64,000 nucleotides of DNA, taken from assembly GCA_946811695.1 (NCBI GenBank), contig OX328132.1, forward strand, positions 91,496,814 through 91,560,813. The letters are read 5' to 3'. This document shows positions 46,593-56,939 of the stretch, piece after piece. A program made the position numbers and the translations under genes. The notes beneath the pieces are model-generated. The model saw nothing but the letters and a program-made list of their open reading frames with translations, searched no databases and was not told where the DNA came from. Position 1 is the stretch's first letter, and the number at the start of each line of letters is the position of its first letter. This DNA comes from Gonocerus acuteangulatus (taxonomy: Eukaryota > Arthropoda > Insecta > Hemiptera > Coreidae).

Positions 46593-48333
46593 AGTCGGTC
46601 CTTTCACGAATGCGTCCGAGGGCAGCCTGATACGTGGGACAGATCCTGCTACCAGCTATATGCATTGTGTCCCTAATGCCTGCTCTTTTACAGTTGGGAC
46701 AACAAGGGGGGTCACTTTTCTTGGTGCACTCAATAAAGCAATGACCACTTTCACCACAATGACCACACGTGTGAACCTTTTGTGTACACGTCCTTGAAAT
46801 ATGGCCAAATCTTTGACACTTGTAGCATCTGCTGGTATCTACATGATCGCCAACCACGCAAAAGTGACTGCCGAGGTATACCCCTCCTGCTTCAAGCAGT
46901 AGGACCCTCAGTCGAGGGTTTACTTCCAAAATCAAGTTACAGGACTCACCTGTCTTCCGACCAGACTTATACAACAATTTAACTTCGGTGTTGAGACCCA
47001 CTTCACCACCAAAGTTTTGCCTCCGCAAACAATCAGTTAGGGTAGGCAGGTCTAGGTTTTTACCCTCCACGGTCCGCGGGGCGTGGCGTACGATAAGCCT
47101 GGGTTTTAACATAGGCTTCTCCTTAACATTCACTTTTAAAGAGAGCAAGTCAATGTCACCCAGGATTCTTCGCCTATCCTCTCCCCGCCCGGGTTCTATT
47201 ATGATTCCTCCGCTCCTAGTCTTTAAGACTCTCCGGAGCTGGAGGCCTTTTCTTGATGGGTCGAGGGCTTTAAGCACGTCTCTTTTAACTTGCTCCAAGT
47301 CTTTATAGTGGCTATTAATCTTCGGTTCAATATACACCGTGCCAGCCGGTCTATGTGGGACACAATTCCCCGATCCTGACTTGCTCGAAGGGGGGTGGCC
47401 GTTTTTAACCAAATGTGACGAGGCCCTTGGGCTACACCCCTCGCCCTCACCAGTGATAAACCCTCCAGTGCCGAGTTTCCGAGCCCCCACAGACGCGTCA
47501 GCAGCCGCACCCGATGTAACCGGAGCCATAGAAGCCAGTCCATTCCCCACCTCAGACTCAGTCGCCCCCCCAGTAGCCCCAAGTCGAAAATCGACAAGTC
47601 CACCCACCAGGGAGACGAAAGCATCCAGGTACTTCCTGATTATAGCCTCCGACTCACTCGACACACCCGCAGTACCACCACCGACCCGACCGAGGAGCTC
47701 ATCCTTAAGTTGGACAGCTCGGGCCCTGCCATCCCTCCAATCGAACGAAGAGCCTTGTCCCACCGCATGAATTGTGTCAATCACCAAAGAGTGCGCTTGA
47801 AAAGTTTCGGAAGAGGGAACGTCGTCAGACCGCCCCAGCACATTACAACCCCCACCACTCGCCTCAGATAAACTGAGAGACATCCTCGCTATCTCCTCAT
47901 CAATATCTCCCTCAGTTATTGCTCTTCGAGGACTTGCTGTGTCTTTGTTTGGGGTCACCGAGGCAAAACAAATTGACTTATTTATGGACTTACCGTCGGC
48001 TTTATTCTTACAGGAGCCAGCGCTCAGCTGAGGGGAGCCTCTAATAGCTGCCTTCACGGGACTCGCACAAATACGACTATCAACTGCAGGACTTCTGTCC
48101 TTCACTGTTCCTTCCATCGCCTTCGAGGTCGAATGACTGCCTTCTTTAGATTGACCAGTTTTACTATAACCCTTCTTATCTATCTTTACTTCTCCTACCC
48201 TAGGGCTCAGTTTCTTACAGACTTCCCCCGTCCCCCTGATAGCCCCACGCTGTCCAAGAGGGGAAAGAGAACTGTCACCAGAAGAAAGGCCAGTCTTCCT
48301 GACAGAGTCAGCTGTCATCTTCCTTGTCTTCAT
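46582..48333 (-). CDS. ORF1 (Gag-like, RRM-like region plus CCHC knuckles) of a non-LTR retrotransposon
   Basis: From the first ATG (48333; the open frame extends 13 codons further without an ATG) this encodes 583 residues. The first 330 or so are low-complexity, rich in Ser, Lys and Gly. Residues about 330-490 contain a conserved-looking block with KTRSGGIIIEPG, LRRVL and KPRLIVRHAP, typical of the RRM-like part of ORF1 proteins of insect R1/Jockey-type LINEs. The C-terminus has three cysteine knuckles: CYKCQRFGHISRTC at about 503, CGHCGESGHCFIEC at about 523, and a longer CPNC...H...C at about 545. Such proteins bind element RNA and form the ribonucleoprotein. The stop codon overlaps the start of ORF2: the junction reads ATGGAATTTAA, 11 nt. 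No stop or frameshift interrupts it. Confidence 0.88.
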   Translation of the reverse strand: MKTRKMTADSVRKTGLSSGDSSLSPLGQRGAIRGTGEVCKKLSPRVGEVKIDKKGYSKTGQSKEGSHSTSKAMEGTVKDRSPAVDSRICASPVKAAIRGSPQLSAGSCKNKADGKSINKSICFASVTPNKDTASPRRAITEGDIDEEIARMSLSLSEASGGGCNVLGRSDDVPSSETFQAHSLVIDTIHAVGQGSSFDWRDGRARAVQLKDELLGRVGGGTAGVSSESEAIIRKYLDAFVSLVGGLVDFRLGATGGATESEVGNGLASMAPVTSGAAADASVGARKLGTGGFITGEGEGCSPRASSHLVKNGHPPSSKSGSGNCVPHRPAGTVYIEPKINSHYKDLEQVKRDVLKALDPSRKGLQLRRVLKTRSGGIIIEPGRGEDRRRILGDIDLLSLKVNVKEKPMLKPRLIVRHAPRTVEGKNLDLPTLTDCLRRQNFGGEVGLNTEVKLLYKSGRKTGESCNLILEVNPRLRVLLLEAGGVYLGSHFCVVGDHVDTSRCYKCQRFGHISRTCTQKVHTCGHCGESGHCFIECTKKSDPPCCPNCKRAGIRDTMHIAGSRICPTYQAALGRIRERTDYGI

Positions 48334-48412
48334 TTTTCTTTTTAAACTATATAAATAAATAACAACAAACAATAAATATTAAAGCAAACAGAATAAATTA
48401 TTTATAAATACG

Positions 48413-48416
<4 letters not shown>

Positions 48417-48470
<54 letters not shown>
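48417..48470 (-). repeat. Long poly(T) run upstream of ORF1
   Basis: An uninterrupted run of over 50 A on the + strand (poly(T) in element sense) lies about 85 bp upstream of the ORF1 ATG. It is the same orientation as the A runs beyond ORF2. Confidence 0.9.
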
Positions 48471-48472
<2 letters not shown>

Positions 48473-49422
48473 TCTAGGTTAAAAGGGAAAAACACATCAT
48501 GCACGTCAAAACACCTGTTTATTAAAATCAACAAAATATATACAAATAAAACTATCAATACATAAAAAGACAAACAACAGGTACCCTTATTATATATTAC
48601 TTATGGGGACAACAAAAACACAAAACACTGAATATAAACTCTAATAATGGAGGATAATTAATAAATAATCTCAAAGGTCTTAACACGGTTTAATTATTAT
48701 CACAGAATAAATCACAGTTTGTTATTAGTAATCTTAGGATATTAAGGACCGAGAATTCCAATCTCGTACCTAATTCAATAGAATAAATAAGGAAAACAAG
48801 AAAACCTCCAAGAAAAGGCCCTGAACAATAGAGGATGAAGTGCTAAGAATGGTCTCCAGCAACAAGTGCAACATACAAAAATACTAAAAAAAGAAACTAC
48901 AACTAGTTAAAAGTCAAAGCTCGCTCCAGTTTCCACCACAGGCTGCTTCCAGTATCGACGACGCTGAAGCTGTAGTCAAAAGCTTCGTAGAACGCTCCGT
49001 CTCTTCAAAGGATGCCTTACGAGTATACGTCAATCCCGTGGTAAAATGATGCAAGCAAGTCCAAGAAGATGACACAGTGCCGTGCCAGTTGTCAGTGATA
49101 TAGATAACGGCCAGTGGCTAGTCAGCTGGGGAGTGTTAAGTCAGGAGGTAAGGTGGGGATGATATGAAGCTACGTCACTCACCTGCTAAGTCCGCTCCTG
49201 TTGGCTCTTATCTCCAGCTTCTATAGGAAAACTTCGAGATCTTCCCTCACTCACAGCTTCGAAACTATTCCAGCAATTGTCACCAAATTATACAGTAATG
49301 TTCCTTAATAGACACACAACACGCTGTTAAAGTTTCATTCAGAAGCACCTTGGAAAACCAGGACCCCAACAGATTGATTCAGAGAGCGATGTGAACTCCT
49401 CCGTGACTAGCAAATGAATGAA

Positions 49423-49423
<1 letters not shown>
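48471..49423 (-). other. Probable 5' leader of the R2-type element
   Basis: About 950 bp without a long ORF lies between the poly(T) run and the TA/TG microsatellite at 49424-49475. The right part (48900-49400) is less AT-rich than the surroundings, which fits element sequence. No promoter or ribozyme fold was identified by eye. Confidence 0.4.
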
Positions 49424-49478
<55 letters not shown>

Positions 49479-49653
49479 TATCTAAACATGTTTCTCGGGA
49501 AACACCGATAACAAAAACTAAAATAATTTGTGTTACGTTGGTTATTTACTTATAAATTTGTTTATTAAATTTATTTATTATTATTTTTTGAATGTAATTT
49601 TTGCACATGCCATTGAAATTGTAATATTAAAAAAATATGACTATTTTTGACAG

Positions 49654-49856
49654 AAGGCGTAATCGAATCTCGCCAAGGTGGCTCCGAACATAAGCAGTAT
49701 GGAGAAGCGGAGCTGTGTGAATGCAGACCCCGAGCGAGGGCCTGAGGCTATACGGGAGATGAGGATGGAGAATGGGGAACAGGTTGCAGGGCTGACACCT
49801 GTAGAAAAGAAGTTCCTTTTGGTCGCCGAACGGGGAGACTGCGCTACAGTCAAGAG
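49654..49856 (+). CDS. TRPC-type (trp/Trpγ) cation channel, first coding exon
   Basis: This is probably the first coding exon of a TRPC-family cation channel of the insect trp/trpl/Trpγ group, plasma-membrane channels gated downstream of phospholipase C. A pyrimidine-rich acceptor ending CAG lies at 49651-49653, so the exon starts at 49654. An in-frame TAA at 49660-49662 makes the first 45 bases 5'UTR, and translation most likely starts at the ATG at 49699. The 52 full codons end in LTPVEKKFLLVAERGDCATV, typical of the segment leading into the first ankyrin repeat of TRPC proteins. The donor is AG|GTAATA at 49857, leaving a phase-2 codon (AG) that the exon at 62911 completes. Upstream noncoding exons and the promoter are not recognisable. 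Which paralogue it is (trp or Trpγ) cannot be decided from two exons. Confidence 0.85.
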
Positions 49857-50149
49857 GTAATACATTAAATACTTATTTATTCTGGTACACGTTAAATTTC
49901 GCTTCAGAGTACAACCTGTAACTTCAAATCTATCTCTCACAAAAAAATAAAAATATTAGTAATTATTCCTGCAAGTTATACTAAAAACATATTAGTTTAA
50001 TAGGATATAATAATCAGGTAAACTGTTTATAATTTATGGAAAAAAAGCTTTTAAAAATGGGGAAAAATCATGAGGCTAAAGAAAAAGGCGTTAAAAGAAA
50101 AATCCCACTTATCTGTTTATCCCACTTTTTTTCTAAGAACTATAAACAT

Positions 50150-50257
50150 TTTACCTTACTAGTGTACTTATTTGTGTAGCTTAGTAAACAAGTATTTATT
50201 TGTTTTGTATATACTGCCTCTACCCATGTGAATCATTGGCAGTTCTCTAGTGTCTAT
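50150..50257 (-). pseudogene. Tail of the same LINE, separated by the hAT MITE
   Basis: Skipping 50266-55533 places this stretch directly after the LINE frame ending at 55534, and the frame stays open into it for about 25 codons to a TAA near 50178. It therefore marks the pre-insertion site. Confidence 0.55.
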
Positions 50258-50265
50258 TACATGGT
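50258..50265. repeat. 8-bp target site duplication of the hAT MITE (left)
   Basis: TACATGGT, repeated exactly at 55526-55533. Confidence 0.85.
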
Positions 50266-50689
50266 CAGAGATGGGTATAATTTTATTTATAAATAAAAAT
50301 ACGAATTTATTCGTACTTCATATATTTGTGAATACGAATATAAATAAATTCGTACTTCATATATTTGTGAATACGAATATAAATAAATTCGTATTCATAA
50401 GTGTGAATACGAATTTATTTTTATTCACATATATTTAATATAAAAATACAAATAAAATTTTATTCGCAAATTTTTCTGCGAATACAAATAAATTCACAGA
50501 AAAAATTGTAAATAATCACAAAAAATGTGAATATTTACAAAAAATCAAGTGATTAAAAAAAATCACATTAAAATATACGAATAAAAATTTATTCACATTA
50601 TAATTTGTGAATAAAAATTTATTCACAATAAAATTCGCAAATAAATTATTAATTTATTCGCATTAAGATGATATAACGAAAGTTATTGA

Positions 50690-50850
50690 AGGTTTTTTTT
50701 TTTTTTGTTTTTTTTTGATGGAGGTACAGATGACGAACTGTGTCCCTGCAGCATGGCTGGTGGTCCCGCGGCGGACTTGGGGTAAACAAAAAATCTAGGC
50801 GCTAATAACCTAGACGTTAAAGGCCTTAAAAAAAAAAAAAAAAAAAAAAT
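50690..50850 (+). repeat. SINE 3'-end fragment in the centre of the hAT foldback
   Basis: AGGCGCTAATAACCTAGACG with an A run matches the SINE tail; a T run lies on the other side. The flanks TTGAAGG and CCTTCAA belong to the foldback arms. Confidence 0.5.
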
Positions 50851-51805
50851 CACCTTCAATAAATTTCGTAATATCATCTTAATACGAATAAATTCATGAT
50901 TTATTTGCGAATTTTATTGTGAACTAGCTGTTACCCGGTGTGCCATGCTACACCTACTTTATATTAAATAGGTGTTACCGGGTGTGGCATGCTACACATG
51001 TTTCATATTAAATACCTGTTACCCAGCATGTCATGGTACTCCTACTTTATATTATATATTAAAATGAATGATTATATGACACTTGTTCAAATTATGAGAA
51101 AGTAAGTTTATAAGTTGAGAGCTCAGTTAAAAAAAATTATTTTTCAAATTTTCACTGAATGTGGGGTGGAAAATAAATTAACCCTTATTTTAAAAAGTAT
51201 ACTGGAATCATGTAATTGTAGTACCACTTTAAAGAAAATCCTAATCAAACTGCCTGTGTATAATTTTTTAAAGAAAATAATGTGTGGTCCATATATAAAT
51301 ATATATTAAAAAATAGCAACAAAATGAAGCATTTAATTAAGGTTATACCTACTTAGTTATAAGTTTTAATCTAGTATAACTGAAACTATTCTTTATTTGT
51401 ATTGTTTTTGTTTTTTTAAATATAATATTAATATGTTATGTTCTATACCTTTTCATGTAATAATCTGTAACTAAGGTTTTTCTTTCTATGATTGAAAAAG
51501 TAATTGATGCAGGATTTATGTTAATTGAGCCAAAAGGAAAGTATTAAAAACTTTTTGTTCCAAATAAACTTTCACATTTTGTTGTTGACATTTTCCGTTA
51601 TATTAAAGCTTCTCTTTCAATTCTTAAGGTTTATGAGCTCTTCTTTAAGGATAGCCCTTTTGTCATAGGAAATAGGGCTATCTAAGAAAAACAAATTTAG
51701 ATATTTTTGTTGCAGCTATAGACAACAATGAATTAAAGCTATTTGGGAATTTCAATAAGGACTTATACTAAATAAATTAATGGGGGATTACTTTGATTTG
51801 GCGAG

Positions 51806-52154
51806 GGGTCGAGGTTAGCTCAGTGGTAGAGCACTGGACTAATAAACTGGAGCACCTGAGATCGAATCTCGAGCAAACAATAAAGATTTTTTCTTCTAAT
51901 GTCTTCGTTCTTGGGTTGAATTTGGCTTCACTGGCAGTCCCTAGGCCAACCCAGCCTTTAATAAATTTACCAATGGATACCCTGGGTGCTAATGGCTTGA
52001 GGTGTCGAAGCAGCCTAGGGGAAAATCAGGCGGTTGGAGCATAGTACTGACCACACTATCTCCCTAGTGTGCTGTACAGTCATGAATCCGATTCCTCTAT
52101 AGTATCTGCCACTTAGGGTCCTCGTGGCCTTTTTTTTTTTTTTTTTTTTTTTTT
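51806..52154 (+). repeat. tRNA-derived SINE, second family, inside the Helitron
   Basis: GGTTAGCTCAGTGGTAGAGC is a clear tRNA A-box region, and a B-box-like GAGATCGAATCTCGA follows. The body has GGGTGCTAATGGCTTGAGG and CACACTATCTCCCTAG, and a T-rich run ends it. It is not a functional tRNA gene, since the two halves do not close an acceptor stem. Confidence 0.65.
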
Positions 52155-53007
52155 GATTTTGCAACAATATTGCGCTCAAATTGCAAGCATATTTAAATAA
52201 TGGAGTTGTCAGAGGATATAAATATCTCAGACAAAAGAAAGCAGATATAAAAATGTAATAAAACTGCTGGGTGTAAATATGTCAATAATAAAGAGGCTTG
52301 GCATATTTAGATTAATAGAAAATTGCATGGAAAATTCAATTCACCTGGGGGGGGGGATAAATGAAAGAATTCATTTTAATAAGAAGGAAATGTTTTAAAG
52401 ACAATTCCATGACAGCAAATTAAAATGATATAAATTTAAATACTAAAAGTGAAATTAAGTTAGGCTTGCGATGGACAAAACGTTATGAAACAATAAAAAT
52501 GATATAAAACTCCATGGTTGCTGCCTTCTCCTTAATGGAACATATTTTTTTAAAGGTTCTAAGATTGAGGGCTTGGAGGAATAATTTATGATAATAAAGT
52601 AAATATTTTTGGTACAAATCTAGAAGAGAATGTAATTGATTCCTTGTAGGAGTTATTCATAATGGGTATTACTACCATATTTTTTAAAATTAAATGTGCC
52701 TTTTGACCCTTTTTATAATTAAAATTGTTGAGATAAGAAATTATTTAAAAGTAGTAAAAGTGTGGGAGATTCATAAAAGCATGTCAAGTTCATATCCATT
52801 TATTACATACACAAACAGCAAGATGTACATCACTTCACATTATAAATTGTATAACCGACAAAAATGTTCCTCCCTAAGGCAGGAAGTATGAACAATATAT
52901 GAAATATAAAATATCAAATTTAACATATTTCTGAATTTCTCAAATGTTTCTTTACACAATGAGTTTTTAAGCATGTCTCCAATATATTCATTTGACTCAA
53001 ATGTTAG

Positions 53008-53048
53008 ACAACTCCATTTTTTTCAATTGAAAAAAAATGGAGTTGTCC
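53008..53048. repeat. Short near-perfect palindrome
   Basis: ACAACTCCATTTTTTTC mirrors GAAAAAAAATGGAGTTGT around AATT. Confidence 0.75.
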
Positions 53049-53399
53049 AACTTTGATACCAATCTCCTCAAATATACACTTCCGAATTGATTTAACCATT
53101 TAAGAATGCAGTCTCTATGTCCAACTGGTCAACATTTTGCATTTACAACTTTCTTATTTTCAACTAAATCCCAAGTATTATTTTGTTTAAAACTATACAT
53201 TTGTATTTATCCAAGGCTTTCATCTAAAAATAAATCAAGTCCGGTTCCTTTTCTTCATTAAAATTTTTCATCAGTTCCCACTAACCTAGCTATTAACTAA
53301 TCATCATCATCAACATGCATAGTGACTATGATTTTATTATTCAAAAGTACTCCCAAGCTTCACTATAACGGATTAAAATGCAAATATTCACCTTCTTAC

Positions 53400-53790
53400 C
53401 CCATTTAAGTCGTTATTTGTTCTGGTTTCTTAAGAACAACTTTACTACCATATAAACGTAACTTAGAAACATCTGGTTTCTTTCCAAATATATTTTATAG
53501 GATGTTTTATTCTCAATGGTTTTAGCTAAAGTGCGATTTTTCAAATAAGTTGCTCCACAAACAATTTTTGGCCAAAACTTTTTTACAACAATAGATTCTG
53601 CCAGTAAACAATGACATATATTCATAATTGTTCTAAAAAATTGGTCAGCAGTTCCCTTTAATTTGTGAATATATGAGGGCATGGATTAATTTAGGTACTC
53701 TTATTCTTTGTAAAAGCATAAATCATACTATTTAAATATTCCTTACCATTGTCACATCTCATAATTTTAATTCTCTTATTGGTTAATTTT
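53400..53790 (-). pseudogene. Copia-type integrase relic inside the Helitron
   Basis: On the - strand: MRCDNGKEYLNSMI, later LLAES, KKFWPKIVCGATYLKNRTLA and a decayed end, which are the D-N-G-x-E-Y and FW..A.YLKNRT signatures of Ty1/Copia integrase. Stops and frameshifts interrupt it. No reverse transcriptase or LTRs were identified. Confidence 0.7.
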
Positions 53791-53859
53791 CCAAGCAATT
53801 AAACACTTCTATATTCTATATTAACACCATGTATGGCATAACTAAAAGATGAAAATAGA

Positions 53860-54640
53860 CAAACAAAGGTTAAAACTGAAATGTTTTAAAACACAGTTTT
53901 AACGAAATGTTTCGAAAAAGATTTGTTAAAAACATAAACCGTTTAAATGTATTTGCAAGCTTTTACTAAGCTAATGCATGCGATAAAACGGAGGCATAAA
54001 TTAATTATTAAAGGCATAGTTTTTAATAAGCAATAAAATAGCATAGTAACAAAAATAGTAAACAAAGGGAATGGAAGTTAAACTTATAGTTCTACTTACT
54101 TGACTTACATGGTTATAAGATAAATGAAAACACCAAACTTAAAAAAGTTTGATACAGACACTTTTGCAAACTTTATGAAGTTTGATTAACGCACGTTTGA
54201 AAACTTAAAAAGTTTGCAGACACTTAAAAAAGTTTCATGAAACTTAAAAAGTTAGATGTATGAATGTTAGATATAAACACTAAGGCTAAAAAAAGAAAAA
54301 ATGTTCAAGCTTAAAACGTAAATGTTTTAGAGCGAAAAATGGCTTCTAAGCCCAGTGTTGTCCTACAGAAATAAATTTATGTTATAAGATATATTTACTT
54401 TTTATTACTTTAAGATAGACTTAAAAGACTAAAAGGTAGGCTTAAAAAATGTTCAAACTTAAAAAAGTTCAAAGTTAAAAAAGTTTGATACACACGTTTG
54501 CAAACGTAATGTAATTTAAATTGTAATTTCTAATTAAACAAACAAAGGTTAAAACTGAAATGTTTTAGAACAAAGTTTTAACGAAATGTTTCAAAAAAGA
54601 TTTGTTAAAAACTTAAACCGTTTAAATGTATTTTCAAGCT
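53860..54640. repeat. Direct repeat of about 105 bp, units 676 bp apart
   Basis: AACAAAGGTTAAAACTGAAA through TAAACCGTTTAAATGTATTT occurs at 53865-53975 and 54541-54645. AGCCCAGTGTTGTC also recurs, at 54350 and 54672. It could be remnants of LTRs of the Copia element or a local duplication. Confidence 0.6.
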
Positions 54641-55525
54641 TAATTCTGTCGCAAAACTGAATAACACCTAGGAGCCCAGTGTTGTCTTACTTGATATATA
54701 CTTCTTAAACAGAAATATGATTTTTCTCCAAATTCTGAGAATATAAGGCTATTTTGAGAATAGGTAAAACTTTAAAAGAAGTTAAAATAAAACTCTAAAA
54801 ATAAGTATAACTTAAAAAAAAGTAAAACAAAAACAAAAAGAAAGTAAAACTTAAAAAAAAGAAGAGTTTTGTTGGCTTGCTAATTTCCATCTATATTGCC
54901 GTTCTTCTTTGAAGAAGTTGCAACACTGGAAGAAAATGGCTATTTCGGAGAATTTACTCCTTCATAAATGACATTTTCGAAGGCGTAACTCCCGAACTGT
55001 GAATCCTAGAAGATTTTGAGCTAGACTACGAGATTTCCCGGATCAAGACGTATCTATGTGCGAAGTTTGGTCAATATCAGACAAACGGTGTGGATTTGTA
55101 TAAGGAACAAACAGACAAACAGAAAAACAGACAAACAGACAGACACGTGATTTTTATATATATAGATAAAATTTTATTCACAAATTATAATGTGAATAAA
55201 TTTGTATTCGTATATTTTAATGTGATTTTTTTTGTAATCACTTGATTTTTTTGTAAATATTCACATTTTTTGTGATTATTTACAATTTTTTCTGTGAATT
55301 TATTTGTATTCGCAGAAAAATTTGCGAATACAATTTTATTTGTATTTTTATATTTAATATATGTGAATAAAAATAAATTCGTATTCACACTTATGAATAC
55401 GAATTTATTTATATTCGTATTCACAAATATATGAAGTACGAATTTATTTATATTCGTACTCACAAATATATGAAGTACGAATAAATTCGTATTTTTATTT
55501 ATAAATAAAATTATGCCCATCTCTG

Positions 55526-55533
55526 TACATGGT
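55526..55533. repeat. 8-bp target site duplication of the hAT MITE (right)
   Basis: TACATGGT, repeated exactly at 50258-50265. It lies within LINE coding sequence on the - strand. Confidence 0.85.
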
Positions 55534-56110
55534 ATAGGCCGATCTCTTTAATAAATTTTAGTACTTTTTGTACTGCCCTTTCTTCATCTGATAAGATTTC
55601 TTCCATACTGCCCGAAATGTTATTTTGTTGCCTTTGTTGGTTGTGTCCCATGCATTGTGTCAGGAAATGTTGAACTGTTAATTCCTCATGGCAGAGTTTA
55701 CAGGTGGGAGGGTAAAGTCCTTTTAAATAGTAGGTATGCGTTATTTTGGTGTGGCCGATTCGTATTCTTGCCAATACCACTTCCTCTCTTCTGTTCAACC
55801 TTTCAAAGGTTTTCCAAACATTTACTGCCCCTTTTATGTTTTTTTACTTTGGTTTCAGTGTTTAACCACTCATTTTTCCACAATTTCATTATCTGTTGTT
55901 TTTTTTTTATGTTTTTTAAAATCGAGGCTGCATACTTTTTCTATTTTTATATTATTAATTTGTGCTGTTCTAGCATCGTTTGCTTCTTTATCCACTTTCT
56001 CATTGAGTTCAATCCCCACATGTGAAGGAACCCATAAAAGAGTAATTTCTTTATGTTGTGTTGCTAGATTCTTCCATATAGTAAACAAATATGTTTTAGT
56101 ATAGCTTGCA
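55534..56110 (-). pseudogene. 5'-truncated LINE: RNase H and C-terminal part of ORF2
   Basis: On the - strand a frame (56088 down) reads ITLLWVPSHVGIELNEKVDK, the RNase H motif. After a frameshift near 55840, RREEVVLARIRIGHTKITHT, then CKLCHEELTVQHFLTQC, the C-terminal CCHC-type tail of I/R1-type LINEs. It stops at the hAT insertion; the last part of the frame continues beyond the hAT element at 50150-50257. Confidence 0.75.
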
Positions 56111-56468
56111 GGAATAGCTACTAATATTTTTTAAAGAGAGATAAAGATGAATTTACAGGTTTTAGTAAAACAATAATGTAAATATTATCCAGGCTTCATA
56201 AAAATGAAGAAGGCCAATCAGGTCTCCCAGTTTCAAAATTTTTATATTTTAATAATTTTAAACAATATTTCGGCTTAATACCAGAATCAGGAAATCTCTG
56301 GAAAAGGTATTTAAAAATCTTAGAACACGGACAAAAATGTTTTCAACAAACATATAACCCACTGTATCTTACTTACTTAATATCACAGTTTAAAATAATA
56401 TCACAATTTTACATGATTCACATAATTTCTTTGCTCGTCATTCATTTTTATAAAAACATATTTACAAA

Positions 56469-56691
56469 CAGGTAAATATGACCAAGTCATACCGGTCCCC
56501 AGGAAGTAACACATTTGATAACATATTATTAGATACACAGTAGCGATAATTGGGTATTAATGCAGTAAACAATAACAAGCATTTCTTGGGGGAGTCAAAC
56601 TGGGCAATGGGAGGAGGTTTCAGGGGGTTATCAAATGTGTTACTGCCTGGGGGGATATGACTTGGTCGTATTTACTGGTTTGTTATCCGTT
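56469..56691. mobile_element. Short MITE with about 50-bp inverted ends
   Basis: The left AGGTAAATATGACCAAGTCA and CAGTAACACATTTGATAACC-type blocks recur inverted on the right (CAGTAAATACGACCAAGTCA). No clear target duplication. Confidence 0.6.
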
Positions 56692-56939
56692 GTCTCGTAA
56701 AAATTGATAGTTTTATGTAATTAATAGTTTATTCTGAATGTCTTAAAAAAAAAAAAATAAATAAAAACTTTTTTTTTCTTTTTTTTTTAAAGCCTAAAAT
56801 ATTAAATATATTGAAAACGGGTTACTTTTGGATAAGGTAATATGGTCTACAAATTGTTTTTTATTGTCCAAAACTATCACCTCACGGAGGATTTCGGTTG
56901 GCTTACCAGTACACAATCATATGAATCACCCATATTTTC

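Larger units (their letters stand above)
43075..49425 (-). mobile_element. Two-ORF R2-type non-LTR retrotransposon, approximate extent
   Basis: ORFs at 46582-48333 and 43629-46592 belong to one element on the - strand. The 3' end is inferred near 43075-43100, where the - strand reads CTCCTAATAAAG followed by an A-rich tail, giving a 3'UTR of about 530 bp that includes two long poly(T) runs and a (TG)n(TA)n stretch. The 5' part is inferred to reach about 49.42 kb, roughly 1.1 kb of untranslated leader, because a TA/TG microsatellite begins there and TA repeats also abut the 3' end. These outer limits are inference; only the ORFs are certain. Confidence 0.6.
50924..55166 (-). mobile_element. 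Non-autonomous Helitron, 4.2 kb, inserted in the hAT MITE
   Basis: In element orientation it starts TCTATATATATAAAAATCAC at 55166 and ends CCGGGTAACAGCTAG at 50924, the TC...CTAG ends of Helitrons. It lies exactly between A and T of the host site with no duplication. Joining the flanks (GTGAA and TAAAATTTTATTCAC) restores the expected mirror sequence of the hAT arm with about one mismatch. The same ends occur at 19445-19880 and, for the 5' end, at 691. It encodes no Rep/helicase. It holds a tRNA-SINE (51806-52154), a Copia integrase relic (53400-53790) and a 105-bp direct repeat. Confidence 0.8.
50266..55525. mobile_element. hAT-type MITE with 8-bp target duplication, split by a Helitron
   Basis: The left end reads CAGAGATGGGTATAATTTTA and the right end is the inverse, CAGAGATGGGCATAATTTTA. 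CAGAGATGGGC is a typical hAT terminus. Perfect 8-bp target duplications TACATGGT flank it at 50258-50265 and 55526-55533. The arms are about 360-400 bp, built of degenerate repeats such as AATAAATTCGTATTCAC, and the left half continues into a large foldback around 50700-50850. Without the internal Helitron (50924-55166) the element is about 1 kb. It encodes no transposase, so it was presumably mobilised in trans. Confidence 0.85.

Noticed and set aside
43672..47770. Many + strand open frames over the R2-type element
   Set aside because: They are shadows of the two real - strand ORFs, which carry recognisable domains.
51806..51880. Apparent tRNA gene (TTAGCTCAGTGGTAGAGC)
   Set aside because: It lacks a closing acceptor stem and is followed by a SINE body; it is a tRNA-derived SINE head.
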